From contig NZ_CANMUW010000011.1 of the NCBI RefSeq assembly GCF_947501225.1, positions 62,001-126,000 of the forward strand: a stretch of DNA of 64,000 nt. Reading direction: 5' to 3'. The notes below the pieces were generated by a model, which did no database searches, was not told the DNA's origin, and saw only the letters and a list, made by a program, of their open reading frames with translations. Below, piece after piece: positions 26,645 to 35,185 of the stretch. Within the stretch, counting starts at the first letter, position 1; each line of letters opens with the position of its first letter. Both the position numbers and the translations under genes were made by a program. This DNA comes from an uncultured Shewanella sp. GTDB lineage: Bacteria; Pseudomonadota; Gammaproteobacteria; Enterobacterales; Shewanellaceae.

Positions 26645-28023
26645 AACTCGCACGAAATATTCTGTTAGTCGATGATGAAGCCTCTTGGTTGAGAACCTTA
26701 GCCGTCACACTCAACAGGCTCGTCCCCGAGGCGCAGGTCGATACCTGTGTAGACAGCAGGCAGGTCATTAATCGTCTCTCGGTATCCGATTACGCCCTGG
26801 TCCTGCTCGATCTGACGATGCCATTTCACTCCGGCGAAGAGCTACTGGAGATAATCAGGTGTGACTTTCCCAAGACCCGCGTCATCATAGTGACCGGGGT
26901 CAATGAGGTAGACACCGCGGTTCGCTGCATCAAAAATGGCGCCTACGATTACTTTATCAAGACAGACAATGTAGACGATCTGGCCCGAACCGTGCGACGA
27001 GCCCTCGAAGTTGTCGGTTTAGAGAGAAACTACCTGAGAATAAAAGAGAGCTTCCTGAGTCGAACCCTGAACCAGCCGGAAGCCTTTAATAACATTCTCA
27101 CCTGTGAGCCTGTCCTGCTGGATCAGTTTCGTTATCTGGAAGCTGTTGCCCTGAGCCCTGAGCCGATTCTCATACTTGGAGAGAGTGGCACCGGCAAAGG
27201 TGAGTTTGCAAAGTCCTGCCATCAACTCTGTTGCCATGATTCCCCTTTTATCAATATCAACCTCGCCGGCATCAGTACAGATGCATTTGAACTACAGCTG
27301 TTCGGGCAGATCCATACCCATGAGGACGGTCAGGTTTCGGCTCAGGCCGGTGTGTTGCATCAGGTCGGTAACGGACTCCTTTACCTCAACGAAGTTGGCG
27401 ATCTTCCGCTGGAGGCCCAGGCCAAGCTTGTCGATGTTATCGAGCATAAACAGTATTACCCCATAGGCAGCGATCGCTCCTACCCGGTAAACTGCCGGAT
27501 CATCACTTCGACTCAAAACGATCTGCGGGCACTCAATCAGGCCGGAAAGTTTCGCAGCGATCTGCTATACAGGTTACGCTCCCACAAGATCACCCTGCCA
27601 CCACTGCGAAAGCGCCCCATGGATCTTTCCATGCTTATTAACCACTTTATCGCTCAGGCATCTGAAGAGATGGGGCTCGACGCTCCCCAACAACCCAGAA
27701 GTCTGGCGAGTCGGCTGGCAGATTATGATTTTCCCGGAAATCTTCATGAACTCAAAGGGATGGTCTTCGATGCGGTGAGTCGCAGCGATGGTGTACAACT
27801 CAATATCTCCCCCTTCATGGAGGCGATTAACGAGCAGAAAGGCTCCACTGAGACACCACAAGATGCCTTGATCTTTCCCAAGCAGTTGCCCACCCTGGCC
27901 GAAATGAGTAACGCCTTGATCAATGAGGCGATGAGCCGCACGGCAAATAACCAAACTGCAGCCGCTCAGATGCTCGGCATCAGCCAAAGTGCGCTGAGCA
28001 GACGTATGACGAAAGAGAAGTAG
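26641..28023 (+). CDS. NtrC-like response regulator with degenerate AAA+ domain
   Basis: A 460-residue regulator in three parts. The receiver (about 1-125) has DDEAS and phospho-acceptor Asp in LVLLDLTMPF. The AAA+ region (about 145-370) keeps Walker A GESGTGKG but reads LYLNEVGDLP where active members have LFLDEIGD, so the Walker B Asp is Asn. Where the sigma-54-contacting GAFTGA loop belongs there is only FGQIHTHEDG. The C-terminus has a Fis-type helix-turn-helix (NNQTAAAQMLGISQSALSRRM). Loss of GAFTGA means it is unlikely to activate sigma-54 RNA polymerase, so it may act as a repressor or sigma-70 activator, as known for TyrR-like members. Co-translated with the kinase upstream. A second kinase (28092-30131) converges on it. 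Confidence 0.88.
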   Translation: MKLARNILLVDDEASWLRTLAVTLNRLVPEAQVDTCVDSRQVINRLSVSDYALVLLDLTMPFHSGEELLEIIRCDFPKTRVIIVTGVNEVDTAVRCIKNGAYDYFIKTDNVDDLARTVRRALEVVGLERNYLRIKESFLSRTLNQPEAFNNILTCEPVLLDQFRYLEAVALSPEPILILGESGTGKGEFAKSCHQLCCHDSPFININLAGISTDAFELQLFGQIHTHEDGQVSAQAGVLHQVGNGLLYLNEVGDLPLEAQAKLVDVIEHKQYYPIGSDRSYPVNCRIITSTQNDLRALNQAGKFRSDLLYRLRSHKITLPPLRKRPMDLSMLINHFIAQASEEMGLDAPQQPRSLASRLADYDFPGNLHELKGMVFDAVSRSDGVQLNISPFMEAINEQKGSTETPQDALIFPKQLPTLAEMSNALINEAMSRTANNQTAAAQMLGISQSALSRRMTKEK

Positions 28024-28091
28024 CCGTGATATCGACCGGAGTTGAACCAGAGCCGCTTTTCATCGAATAAACGGGCGATTTCACAGTGGGA

Positions 28092-30131
28092 TTAATCTTC
28101 GACAGGGCAGGTGATAGTAAATTTGGTTCCCTGCCCCAAGTCAGAGCTCACATCTATATTCCCACGAAGCTTTTGCTTCACTATGTTGTAGACAATACTC
28201 AACCCTAATCCACTGCCCCCCTGACCGCGCTTAGTGGTAAAAAAGGGCTCAAAAATATTGCTGCAATCCTGCGAGGAGATCCCCTTGCCATTATCGGCAA
28301 CCGTCATGATCAGGCTTTGCTGCTTTATTGAGGCATCGATGACCAACTCACCATTAGGGTAGCCGCTAAAGCCGTGAAGCAAGGAGTTGAGGATCAGATT
28401 GGTTAATACCTGATAGAAGTCTCCGGCATAGGAGTGAACAACAATCTCCTTATCGACCCGGTTGGAAATGGCAACCGGGTACTTCCTGGTCTCAGGGGAC
28501 AAACTGCTCAGTAGAGACTCTATCAACTCATGTAGGACAAACTTCTCCTTGTGCAGATTAGTTTGCTCGACGGCCACCAGTTTAAAGTCTTTCACCAATG
28601 AAGCCGAGCGCTTCAGGTTTTTATCAAGCAGGGAACATGCCGCTTTAATATCGTTCAGGTACCGTTTGAATACATCTTCGGTCAGCTCGTCACTACTGTA
28701 ACTCTCCTCTAAGATAGTTAACTCCCTCAACAGGAGCGATGATGCCGTGATGGCCACACCTATGGGCGTATTCAGCTCATGAGCAAAGCCGGCCACCAGC
28801 CCACCCAGAGCCGCCATCTTCTCAGATTCGATAAGCTGAGACTGCATCGCCTGCAAGTTTTTCATCGACAGGTTTAAGCGCTTATAGCTTTCGGCCAGTG
28901 CGGCTTCCTTGTTTTGCCTCAGTTCGATCTCATCGGTTAACTTAAGAGTACGTTCTTCGACCTGTTGCTCTAACGTCTCTCTGGCCAGAGTGAGGGCGTG
29001 TGACATCTGGTTAAAACAGAGCGCCAACTCATAGCTCTCCCTGAAGCCTTCGGGCTTCATCCTACTGCCGGTTTCTCCCGATGCTATAGAGCGGGTCATC
29101 TGACTCATAGACTCAAATGGCTTAGCCATCACTCTTCCAAGTAAGCCGGAAACAAGCAGTACACCGATAAGTACAATCCCCAGTGTCAGTAAGCCGAGCC
29201 TGAAGAGTTGTTCGTAAACCTGCATCACTTCACTCTTATCCTCCTTAAATACCAGCCCCCACTGCACAGATGGGATATAACGGGAAGCCGCCAACACCTC
29301 TACTCCCCGGTAATCCCTGTCGAAACCGATATACCTGTGACCCGACAGAGCCTTAGATAATGGCTCGGATAACGCCGAAACCGGCTGTGGCTGTCCTATG
29401 GTCACACCGCTATTATATTTAGACTTAACCTGATAACTGAAACTATCTCCCTGTCTGGCCGCCACCACCACCTCTCTGCTCGACCTGAGTCCACTGACAT
29501 CTGAAGCCACCTTTTGAATAATATGGCTATCGAACTGCAGCACAACGATACCTATCAGGCGCCCCTGCAGTAGCACCGGAGAGCCGATATAGGCCGCAGT
29601 CTGTTCTATGGCAGGGGAATATTCGAAGCCCGATAAGGAGGACTCCAGAAAGTACTTGGCTCTCTGCACCACAAAATTTTGCCCACTGTCAAATTCAGCA
29701 TCGGCGTTCAGGCTTTCCACCACGTCACCGTTTCCTCCCAAGGAGAACAGAAGCTCACCTGCTGGGGAAACGAGTAAAATGTCCAGATAACCGTAGTCCT
29801 GATAGTGTTGATATCGTGCCCTGAATCCAGCCGATAACTCCCGGTAACGCTCAGCCTGCTGCTCATGACCATATAACCTGTTGAACTCCTCCAGGGCTTG
29901 TACAATCTCAACCGACTGGGACAAGCTGAATGCATCGGCGATTCGCTCGTCAATATAGCTCTCAATCTGCTTAACTTTTCTATCGGCAAACTGAGATAAG
30001 CTCTCCTCCTGCTGTCGCAGGAAACTGCTCTTAAATGAACTGAGGTATAAGCCGGATAAGATCACAGTCGGCGTCATGACACTCAAGAGAAGCCAGATAA
30101 AAAGTATGGTCGATAAGTTATGGCGTCTCAT
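28092..30131 (-). CDS. Sensor histidine kinase with double Cache-like domain
   Basis: A 679-residue membrane kinase. The first helix (TILFIWLLLSVMTPTVIL) is followed by a large periplasmic region (about 32-310) with the PAS-like LDILLVSPAGELLFSLGG and SPVLLQGRLIGIVVLQFD segments of a dCache sensor. Then come a second helix (LGLLTLGIVLIGVLLVSGLLG), a HAMP domain and a coiled coil. The kinase core has GLVAGFAHELNTPIGVA, an N box NLILNSLLHG, G1 DNGKGIS and G2 GGSGLGLSIV. It overlaps the stop of an upstream binding-lipoprotein gene by four bases, so sensor and binding protein are made together. There is no regulator gene on its own strand; the nearest is the convergent NtrC-like one, 68 bp away. 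Both kinases have the H-E-[IL]-N-x-P box of NtrB/DctB-type sensors. Confidence 0.88.
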   Translation of the reverse strand: MRRHNLSTILFIWLLLSVMTPTVILSGLYLSSFKSSFLRQQEESLSQFADRKVKQIESYIDERIADAFSLSQSVEIVQALEEFNRLYGHEQQAERYRELSAGFRARYQHYQDYGYLDILLVSPAGELLFSLGGNGDVVESLNADAEFDSGQNFVVQRAKYFLESSLSGFEYSPAIEQTAAYIGSPVLLQGRLIGIVVLQFDSHIIQKVASDVSGLRSSREVVVAARQGDSFSYQVKSKYNSGVTIGQPQPVSALSEPLSKALSGHRYIGFDRDYRGVEVLAASRYIPSVQWGLVFKEDKSEVMQVYEQLFRLGLLTLGIVLIGVLLVSGLLGRVMAKPFESMSQMTRSIASGETGSRMKPEGFRESYELALCFNQMSHALTLARETLEQQVEERTLKLTDEIELRQNKEAALAESYKRLNLSMKNLQAMQSQLIESEKMAALGGLVAGFAHELNTPIGVAITASSLLLRELTILEESYSSDELTEDVFKRYLNDIKAACSLLDKNLKRSASLVKDFKLVAVEQTNLHKEKFVLHELIESLLSSLSPETRKYPVAISNRVDKEIVVHSYAGDFYQVLTNLILNSLLHGFSGYPNGELVIDASIKQQSLIMTVADNGKGISSQDCSNIFEPFFTTKRGQGGSGLGLSIVYNIVKQKLRGNIDVSSDLGQGTKFTITCPVED

Positions 30132-31363
30132 CGATACTCAAGCTCCTGCAGACGCTGCAGCCAAACTGAACGGCTATGGTATTTCGGAAAAGGTGTAGGC
30201 CTGATGGGGGAATCACTTCGCCAGACTATATCGAACTGCCCATCATCTCCGACCCGGCCGATGCGCACCGTTTTCCACAGATGTTGGGTGCCCATATCGA
30301 CCGATACAATACCTTGAGGAGCGTTGAGGCTCTGGTAGCCAAGGGCATTTTTTACCCTCATGGGATCAAACGTGCCCGCCGCAATGACTCCCTGAACCCA
30401 GAGTTTAATACCTATATAGGTTGCCTCCATAGGATCGTTAACCACCCTGTGCTCACCAAAGCGCTTTTTAAATGAGTTCACAAATTGTCGGTTCTCTTCA
30501 CCCTCTATACTCTGGAAATAGTTCCAGACGGCGTAATGCCCCAGCATCTTTTCAATACCTATGGCCAGTATCTCGGGTTCGGCGAGGCTGAAAGAGACCA
30601 CCTTGGTACCTTCGAGTCCACTCAAGCCATTAAAGAATGCGATATTGCTGTCGCCGTTAATGGTATTGAATACCAGATCCGGTTTTAACCGCCTGATATC
30701 CTCCACAACAGCGGAGACATCTAAAGAGCCAAGAGGCAGGTAGCTCTCACCCAGTGGCTCAATGCCACGATTCTTCAACTGATCTTTAATCAGCATGTTC
30801 GCGGCGCGTGGGAAGATATAATCGGAGCCAAGCAGGTAGATCCCCTCTCCTATATTTTCCAGTGCCCAGTGAACACTGGGGATGATCTGCTGATTTGGTG
30901 CGGCTCCCGTATAGATGATATTAGGCGACTGCTCCAACCCTTCATATTGCAGGGGGTAGAACAACAGGTTTTGATATCGTTCAACAATGGGCTTCACCGC
31001 AATACGGCTGCCCGAGGTCCAGCAACCGAACAAGACAGCAACCCCCTCCTGTGTAATGAGTCGCTCCGCCTGTGATGAAAACTGCTGCCAGTTCGAAGCC
31101 CCATCCGCTACAACGGGCTCCAACTGCCTACCCAGCACCCCGCCATCGGCATTGATCTCTTCGATCGCCATGGTCAATACATCGACCAGATCCCGCTCGC
31201 TGAACGCCATGGTTCCGCTCATCGAATGCAGTATACCAACCTTAATCGTCGCATCTTTTTCAGTGTCACAGGCAGCAAGACCCGTAGCGAGAAGCATGGC
31301 TAATAACAGCCATCTCCACCCAGGGACGAAACATTGAAATGTACACGCTCTAGCCTTCGCCAT
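30128..31363 (-). CDS. Urea/amide-type solute-binding lipoprotein (UrtA/AmiC-like)
   Basis: About 411 residues. An N-terminal hydrophobic run ends in a lipobox (ATGLAAC). The body is a type-I periplasmic binding protein (about 45-390) with IKVGILHSMSGTMAFSE, EEINADGGVLGRQLEPV and LFYPLQYEGLEQSPNIIYTG, which are hallmarks of the UrtA/AmiC/FmdD group that binds urea or short amides. No permease or ATPase genes are nearby; instead its stop overlaps the start of a sensor kinase, so it most likely presents a ligand to that kinase. I take the ATG at 31363. The frame is open to a GTG at 31450, but that codon lies inside the terminator of the neighbouring symporter gene. No strong ribosome site is visible. 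Confidence 0.85.
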   Translation of the reverse strand: MAKARACTFQCFVPGWRWLLLAMLLATGLAACDTEKDATIKVGILHSMSGTMAFSERDLVDVLTMAIEEINADGGVLGRQLEPVVADGASNWQQFSSQAERLITQEGVAVLFGCWTSGSRIAVKPIVERYQNLLFYPLQYEGLEQSPNIIYTGAAPNQQIIPSVHWALENIGEGIYLLGSDYIFPRAANMLIKDQLKNRGIEPLGESYLPLGSLDVSAVVEDIRRLKPDLVFNTINGDSNIAFFNGLSGLEGTKVVSFSLAEPEILAIGIEKMLGHYAVWNYFQSIEGEENRQFVNSFKKRFGEHRVVNDPMEATYIGIKLWVQGVIAAGTFDPMRVKNALGYQSLNAPQGIVSVDMGTQHLWKTVRIGRVGDDGQFDIVWRSDSPIRPTPFPKYHSRSVWLQRLQELEYR

Positions 31364-31452
31364 AGATCGTTGTCGTAAATCCGGATTCACCACATTTAAT
31401 TTTGGCAGATAAGTGAAGTTTATCCACTCGAGGGCAACCGGGAAGCACACAC

Positions 31453-31481
31453 AAAAAAGCCCACAGCAATAAACTGCGGGC
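31453..31481 (-). terminator. Terminator of the DAACS symporter gene
   Basis: On the minus strand an 8-bp stem (with one G-U pair) and 7-nt loop are followed by six T, about 50 bp past the symporter stop. Confidence 0.85.
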
Positions 31482-31531
31482 CTTATTAATTATGCGTCTT
31501 ACTCTAAATTTTTTACCTTACAGCAAAGTAT

Positions 31532-32806
31532 CTATGCCTGGTTGGTTTCCTGAATCGAAAGAGCCGGAGCTTCGCTCTCATCCGCAACACCTTTCTCGGT
31601 TTCATCGACAATAGTCAGTACCGCCGCATCGCCGACAACATTACAGGAGGTCAATACCATATCGATCAGCCTATCCAGCGCCGCCACAATGGCGAACGCC
31701 TCTACCGGCAGCCCCATCTGATGAATAAGCACACCTATCATCACCATTCCACCACCGGGCACACCACCGGCACCGACCGACAGCAGGAAGATGCTGAATA
31801 ACAGGGCCGGAAGTTGATCCATTGCGATTGGGGCACCGAAGGCGTTTGCCACAAAGAAGATCGCAATCGTGATATAGATAGAGACTCCCCCCATGTTCAT
31901 GGTTGCCCCCAGAGGTACACCGAAGCCTGCAATGGCACGCTTAACACCTAGCTTATCTGTCAAGGTTCTCATCGTCACAGGGATGGTGGCATTCGAACTT
32001 GCGGTAGAGAGGGAGAATAAGATCTGCTCCTGAGTCTTAGCACGAAACTCTTTCGCCGAGACAGAGGTGAAGGCACCGACCGCCACCGGGTAGACGATGA
32101 AGATCCAGGTCAGCAACAAGCCCAGAATAACCACCAGATACTCGAGTACGCTCAGGAAGATGCTCGCCTCGAGTGTTGCCCCCAGCTTCAACATCAAGGC
32201 AAAAACACCGATGGGAGCCAGCTGCATCACAACAGTGATAAGCTTCATCATCAGTTTATTACCTTCCTGGAACCCTTGAACCAACAGAGGAACCCCATCC
32301 CCCAGAGACTTAATCACACCGCCGACCAGCAACGCCATGAAGATAACCTGCAGCATATTACCCGAGGTAAAAGCCGCGACCGGGTTACTCGGTACGATAT
32401 TAACGATAAGCTGAACCAGGTTAGGAAGCTCTGTTGCTGTGATCTCAGCCCCCTCGCCTCCGGACATATCTACGCCTAAACCAGGTTGTAGCAGCAGCGC
32501 AACCGTCAGCGCCGCAAAAATTGCCACTAAGGTATTGATGATATAGAAGCTAAAGGTCTTGCCACCAAGACGTCCGAAGCTCTTAAGGTCATCGAGCTCC
32601 AACACACCACACACTATGCTGACAAATACCAGCGGTACGACCAACATCATGATCATATTGACGAACATGGTGCCTACGCCGGAGGATAACTCGACGACGG
32701 TGCCGGAAAAGAAACCGATATCGCCGAGTAGGTATTGAATAATTGAACCGAACAATAATCCGGAAAACAGACCGATAAAGATCCGTGTAGAAAGTGATTT
32801 TGTCAT
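31532..32806 (-). CDS. Dicarboxylate/amino acid:cation symporter (DAACS family)
   Basis: A 424-residue inner-membrane carrier with about eight helices and two re-entrant loops. Family motifs are present: the Ser-rich loop FSLSTASSNATIPV, the GATMNMGG ion-binding segment (usually NMDG), the second hairpin LLSVGAGGVPGGGMV and DRLIDMVLTSCNVVGD. These place it with GltP/DctA/SstT-type transporters that bring in glutamate, aspartate, C4-dicarboxylates or serine with Na+ or H+. The Asp-to-Met change in NMDG-like position may alter substrate. Exact substrate unresolved. It is a single-gene unit with its own terminator; the next gene upstream on its strand lies about 500 bp away. Confidence 0.92.
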   Translation of the reverse strand: MTKSLSTRIFIGLFSGLLFGSIIQYLLGDIGFFSGTVVELSSGVGTMFVNMIMMLVVPLVFVSIVCGVLELDDLKSFGRLGGKTFSFYIINTLVAIFAALTVALLLQPGLGVDMSGGEGAEITATELPNLVQLIVNIVPSNPVAAFTSGNMLQVIFMALLVGGVIKSLGDGVPLLVQGFQEGNKLMMKLITVVMQLAPIGVFALMLKLGATLEASIFLSVLEYLVVILGLLLTWIFIVYPVAVGAFTSVSAKEFRAKTQEQILFSLSTASSNATIPVTMRTLTDKLGVKRAIAGFGVPLGATMNMGGVSIYITIAIFFVANAFGAPIAMDQLPALLFSIFLLSVGAGGVPGGGMVMIGVLIHQMGLPVEAFAIVAALDRLIDMVLTSCNVVGDAAVLTIVDETEKGVADESEAPALSIQETNQA

Positions 32807-33222
32807 TTGCCTGCCTTCAATTTGGCATCTCTTTTTGTATGCCTTTTTAATTCAGCATCGAACGCTTCGAGTATCCGTGCCGTTAAATTGAGGGAATGAG
32901 TTCCCTTCTTTGCACCAGATAGTGAATCATGCTGGAGAAAAATTCAATCACAATCGAAAATACGCAAATTGATACAATTCTATAACCCACGCATAAACAA
33001 GCATAAAATCACGCACAAACAGGAATCAACCCAAAGAACATGAATCAAAACTTTTACATTATTCTCACTACCGCAACACCAACGCCAACAATTCGCAAAT
33101 AGAGCCAGTTGATAACACCAGCACAACCACAATTTATGGATGATAAAACCAACAAAACAATCCTTTTAAGAGCTTACAGCTGGTTAAACTCGGGTGTCAG
33201 GATGGTTAGTTTGTCATTTGAT
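32807..33222. other. Intergenic region, AT-rich, no gene seen
   Basis: About 415 bp between the SMC-like operon and the symporter gene, holding the symporter promoter region on the minus strand. It is poor in G on the plus strand and rich in CAA/AAC. No coding frame, repeat or clear operator was found. Confidence 0.5.
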
Positions 33223-33260
33223 TAAAAAAAAGCCGTTAACAGAAGAAGCTGTCAACGGCT
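33223..33260 (-). terminator. Terminator of the SMC-like operon
   Basis: On the minus strand a 12-bp stem (33249-33260 with 33231-33242, one G-T pair) is followed by eight T. It lies about 50 bp past the stop of the last operon gene. Confidence 0.9.
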
Positions 33261-33309
33261 CTTTAAGTAGATAACTCCATATTAAGGCTGAGCTTTTAAG
33301 CCAAAACAG

Positions 33310-34530
33310 TTAAGCCAGCCAAAGCTCTACATCCCTGATGATAAAGTTACCCGTATAAACCGGATCTGACTCACCGATAGGCTCTAACTCGAAGTAGTGC
33401 CTGTGCTCTTCGGGCAGGCCTTCATAGCCGCAGATAACCTGATAGAGCCAGCTCTCGCTCTCCCACGGCAGCTCCTTCTCTTTCAGATACTCCAACGCCG
33501 ACTGACTCCGCCCCGAGTCGATGACCGAGCAGAAATACTCATCCACGGCCAACTTCAGCGGATTATCCGGGATATCGAACTCTTCAGCCTGGCTAAGGGA
33601 GACACTGACATCATGCTCACGAAGCTGAGGCTCCTGAGATGTCCGGCTGATAGCTTTTATGCGCGAAACGATATCCAAAAGCTCAGGTTCATAACCTGTG
33701 TTGTGAACATCTACCGCAGCCGGTGCCAGGATAGCCTCCGCACGATTAAACAGAGTAGGCAGCTGCTTATGACTGACATGATCGGCGGGGGTATAATCGG
33801 GGTGTAGATCGGTATAGAGCAGCCAACCTTTCAGCAGGCGGGTTCGCCCTCTTATCTGACGGAAACGCCCGAGCAGCTCCAGTAAGCGCCCCTGAACAAC
33901 ACTGAGCTCCTGAGTACAGTCACTCAATGTCTCCTGCAAGCTGGTAACGAGGAGCTTTCGCAGCTCGCGAATATCTCCTGCGATCTCACCCAGCTCACTG
34001 AACTGGAACATCTCCAGACCGTTGAGCAGCTCGGTGACCTGACTCTGGGCCAGCTCATTTTCACGGATCTTGGCGTTGATGGTACCCACATAACCAAATT
34101 CGTTATTGATACGACTCCAGAGCACACGAATCGAATACCTCAGCCCTTCGGTGAAACTATATACATGCTCATTGAGATCCGACAGGTAGGCCTCACAGGC
34201 ACTGTAATCGACGTTTTGACGTGCCTCTTTGTAGTGATCCGCCAGAGTTTTAATGCTGGCCAGAGAGGAGCCGACATTGGAGTCTATCTGGCGATTACGC
34301 TCATCGCTGAGCGCCTCCTCGAGCAGGGCCCGCACCGAACGTTTGAGACGCAGCTCCTGATCCGGCTCGGGGCGCCACAGGATCTCACTCTTACGCAGCT
34401 TTTCGATAGCGGCCGCGTTCTCTCCCCCGTCGGGCACAGAGCCCGAGAGGTAGACATCCATAACGAGATCGGCGTGTCGACCTAACTGCTTAAGCAGCTT
34501 AACGCCGGCCTGATGTAAGTTTGTACTCAT
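33310..34530 (-). CDS. MksF/JetA-like kleisin candidate, third gene of SMC-like operon
   Basis: A 406-residue soluble protein. It is mostly helical and charged, with long runs suited to a helical bundle (about 60-270; for example SIRVLWSRINNEFGYVG, LAQSQVTELLNGLEMFQF, RFRQIRGRTRLLKGWLLY). A C-terminal part with EWESESWLYQVI-like and YFELEPIGESDP segments may form a winged helix. No enzyme motif is seen. Position, size and helical content fit the kleisin-type subunit (MukF/MksF/JetA) that bridges SMC heads, but I cannot show homology by eye. Its ATG follows the E-like gene stop by one base, so the three genes are tightly coupled. Confidence is moderate for the role and high for a real gene. 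Confidence 0.65.
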   Translation of the reverse strand: MSTNLHQAGVKLLKQLGRHADLVMDVYLSGSVPDGGENAAAIEKLRKSEILWRPEPDQELRLKRSVRALLEEALSDERNRQIDSNVGSSLASIKTLADHYKEARQNVDYSACEAYLSDLNEHVYSFTEGLRYSIRVLWSRINNEFGYVGTINAKIRENELAQSQVTELLNGLEMFQFSELGEIAGDIRELRKLLVTSLQETLSDCTQELSVVQGRLLELLGRFRQIRGRTRLLKGWLLYTDLHPDYTPADHVSHKQLPTLFNRAEAILAPAAVDVHNTGYEPELLDIVSRIKAISRTSQEPQLREHDVSVSLSQAEEFDIPDNPLKLAVDEYFCSVIDSGRSQSALEYLKEKELPWESESWLYQVICGYEGLPEEHRHYFELEPIGESDPVYTGNFIIRDVELWLA

Positions 34531-34531
34531 C

Positions 34532-35185
34532 TTAAACCAGATCCCTTTGGGTAGCGGTCTCGGCCTGCGCCTCCAGGCTCAGCCCTTCGGTTTCATCGAT
34601 AAAACGAATCACCTCGTAGAGATAATCTAACTTACCGGTGGCGATAAAGATCTGCTTCTCGGCATTGGGGCGGGTGATATAACCCAGCTCTACCAGACGT
34701 TTGAACACCAATTTAATCTGGGCGTCGACATTGCTACTGGTCGAGCCAAACAGGCGATAATGGCTGATCTTGGCCAGCTGCTCTCTGAAGGCCGGTGTAT
34801 CTTCGATACGGGTCTGCAGCTCAGTTAAACGTACCGCAGCTCCCTCTGACAGAGGCGCATCCTGTCCGCTGGCTTCCTGAACCAACACCAGCCACTCCAC
34901 CAGGGGGATGAGTGCATTACAGATATCCCTGAATTGAGAGGAGATGACTTTACGCTCCCTGTCACCCAGCTGCAGGTAACCACAGAAGAACACCTCCCCC
35001 TCCCCCGCAGAACCTATGGTCCGGTTTATCTGGTTAAGGTAGACCTCGACCCGCTCTTTAGTGGCTGGGGTCTTCAGTGAACGCCAGGCCTCTTCGTCGG
35101 TCGTTCGGCAGATGAACTCCCCCTTTAGCAGGCGCTCTATGATGGCACCGGTTCCTACGATTGCAGTTTCTGTCATCTCACTCAT
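34532..35185 (-). CDS. MksE/JetB-like winged-helix subunit, second gene of SMC-like operon
   Basis: A 217-residue soluble protein. The N-terminus has IIERLLKGEFICRTTDEEAW, then ERVEVYLNQINRTI. The middle is helical, and the C-terminal part (about 150-200) reads DAQIKLVFKRLVELGYITRP then IFIATGKLDYLYEVIRFI, a pattern typical of a winged helix followed by a dimer helix. Size and layout match MksE/MukE/JetB accessory subunits (about 200-240 residues). Its ATG overlaps the SMC stop by one base (TAATG) with a GGAGG site, and its stop is one base from the next gene. No catalytic residues are visible. Confidence 0.7.
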   Translation of the reverse strand: MSEMTETAIVGTGAIIERLLKGEFICRTTDEEAWRSLKTPATKERVEVYLNQINRTIGSAGEGEVFFCGYLQLGDRERKVISSQFRDICNALIPLVEWLVLVQEASGQDAPLSEGAAVRLTELQTRIEDTPAFREQLAKISHYRLFGSTSSNVDAQIKLVFKRLVELGYITRPNAEKQIFIATGKLDYLYEVIRFIDETEGLSLEAQAETATQRDLV

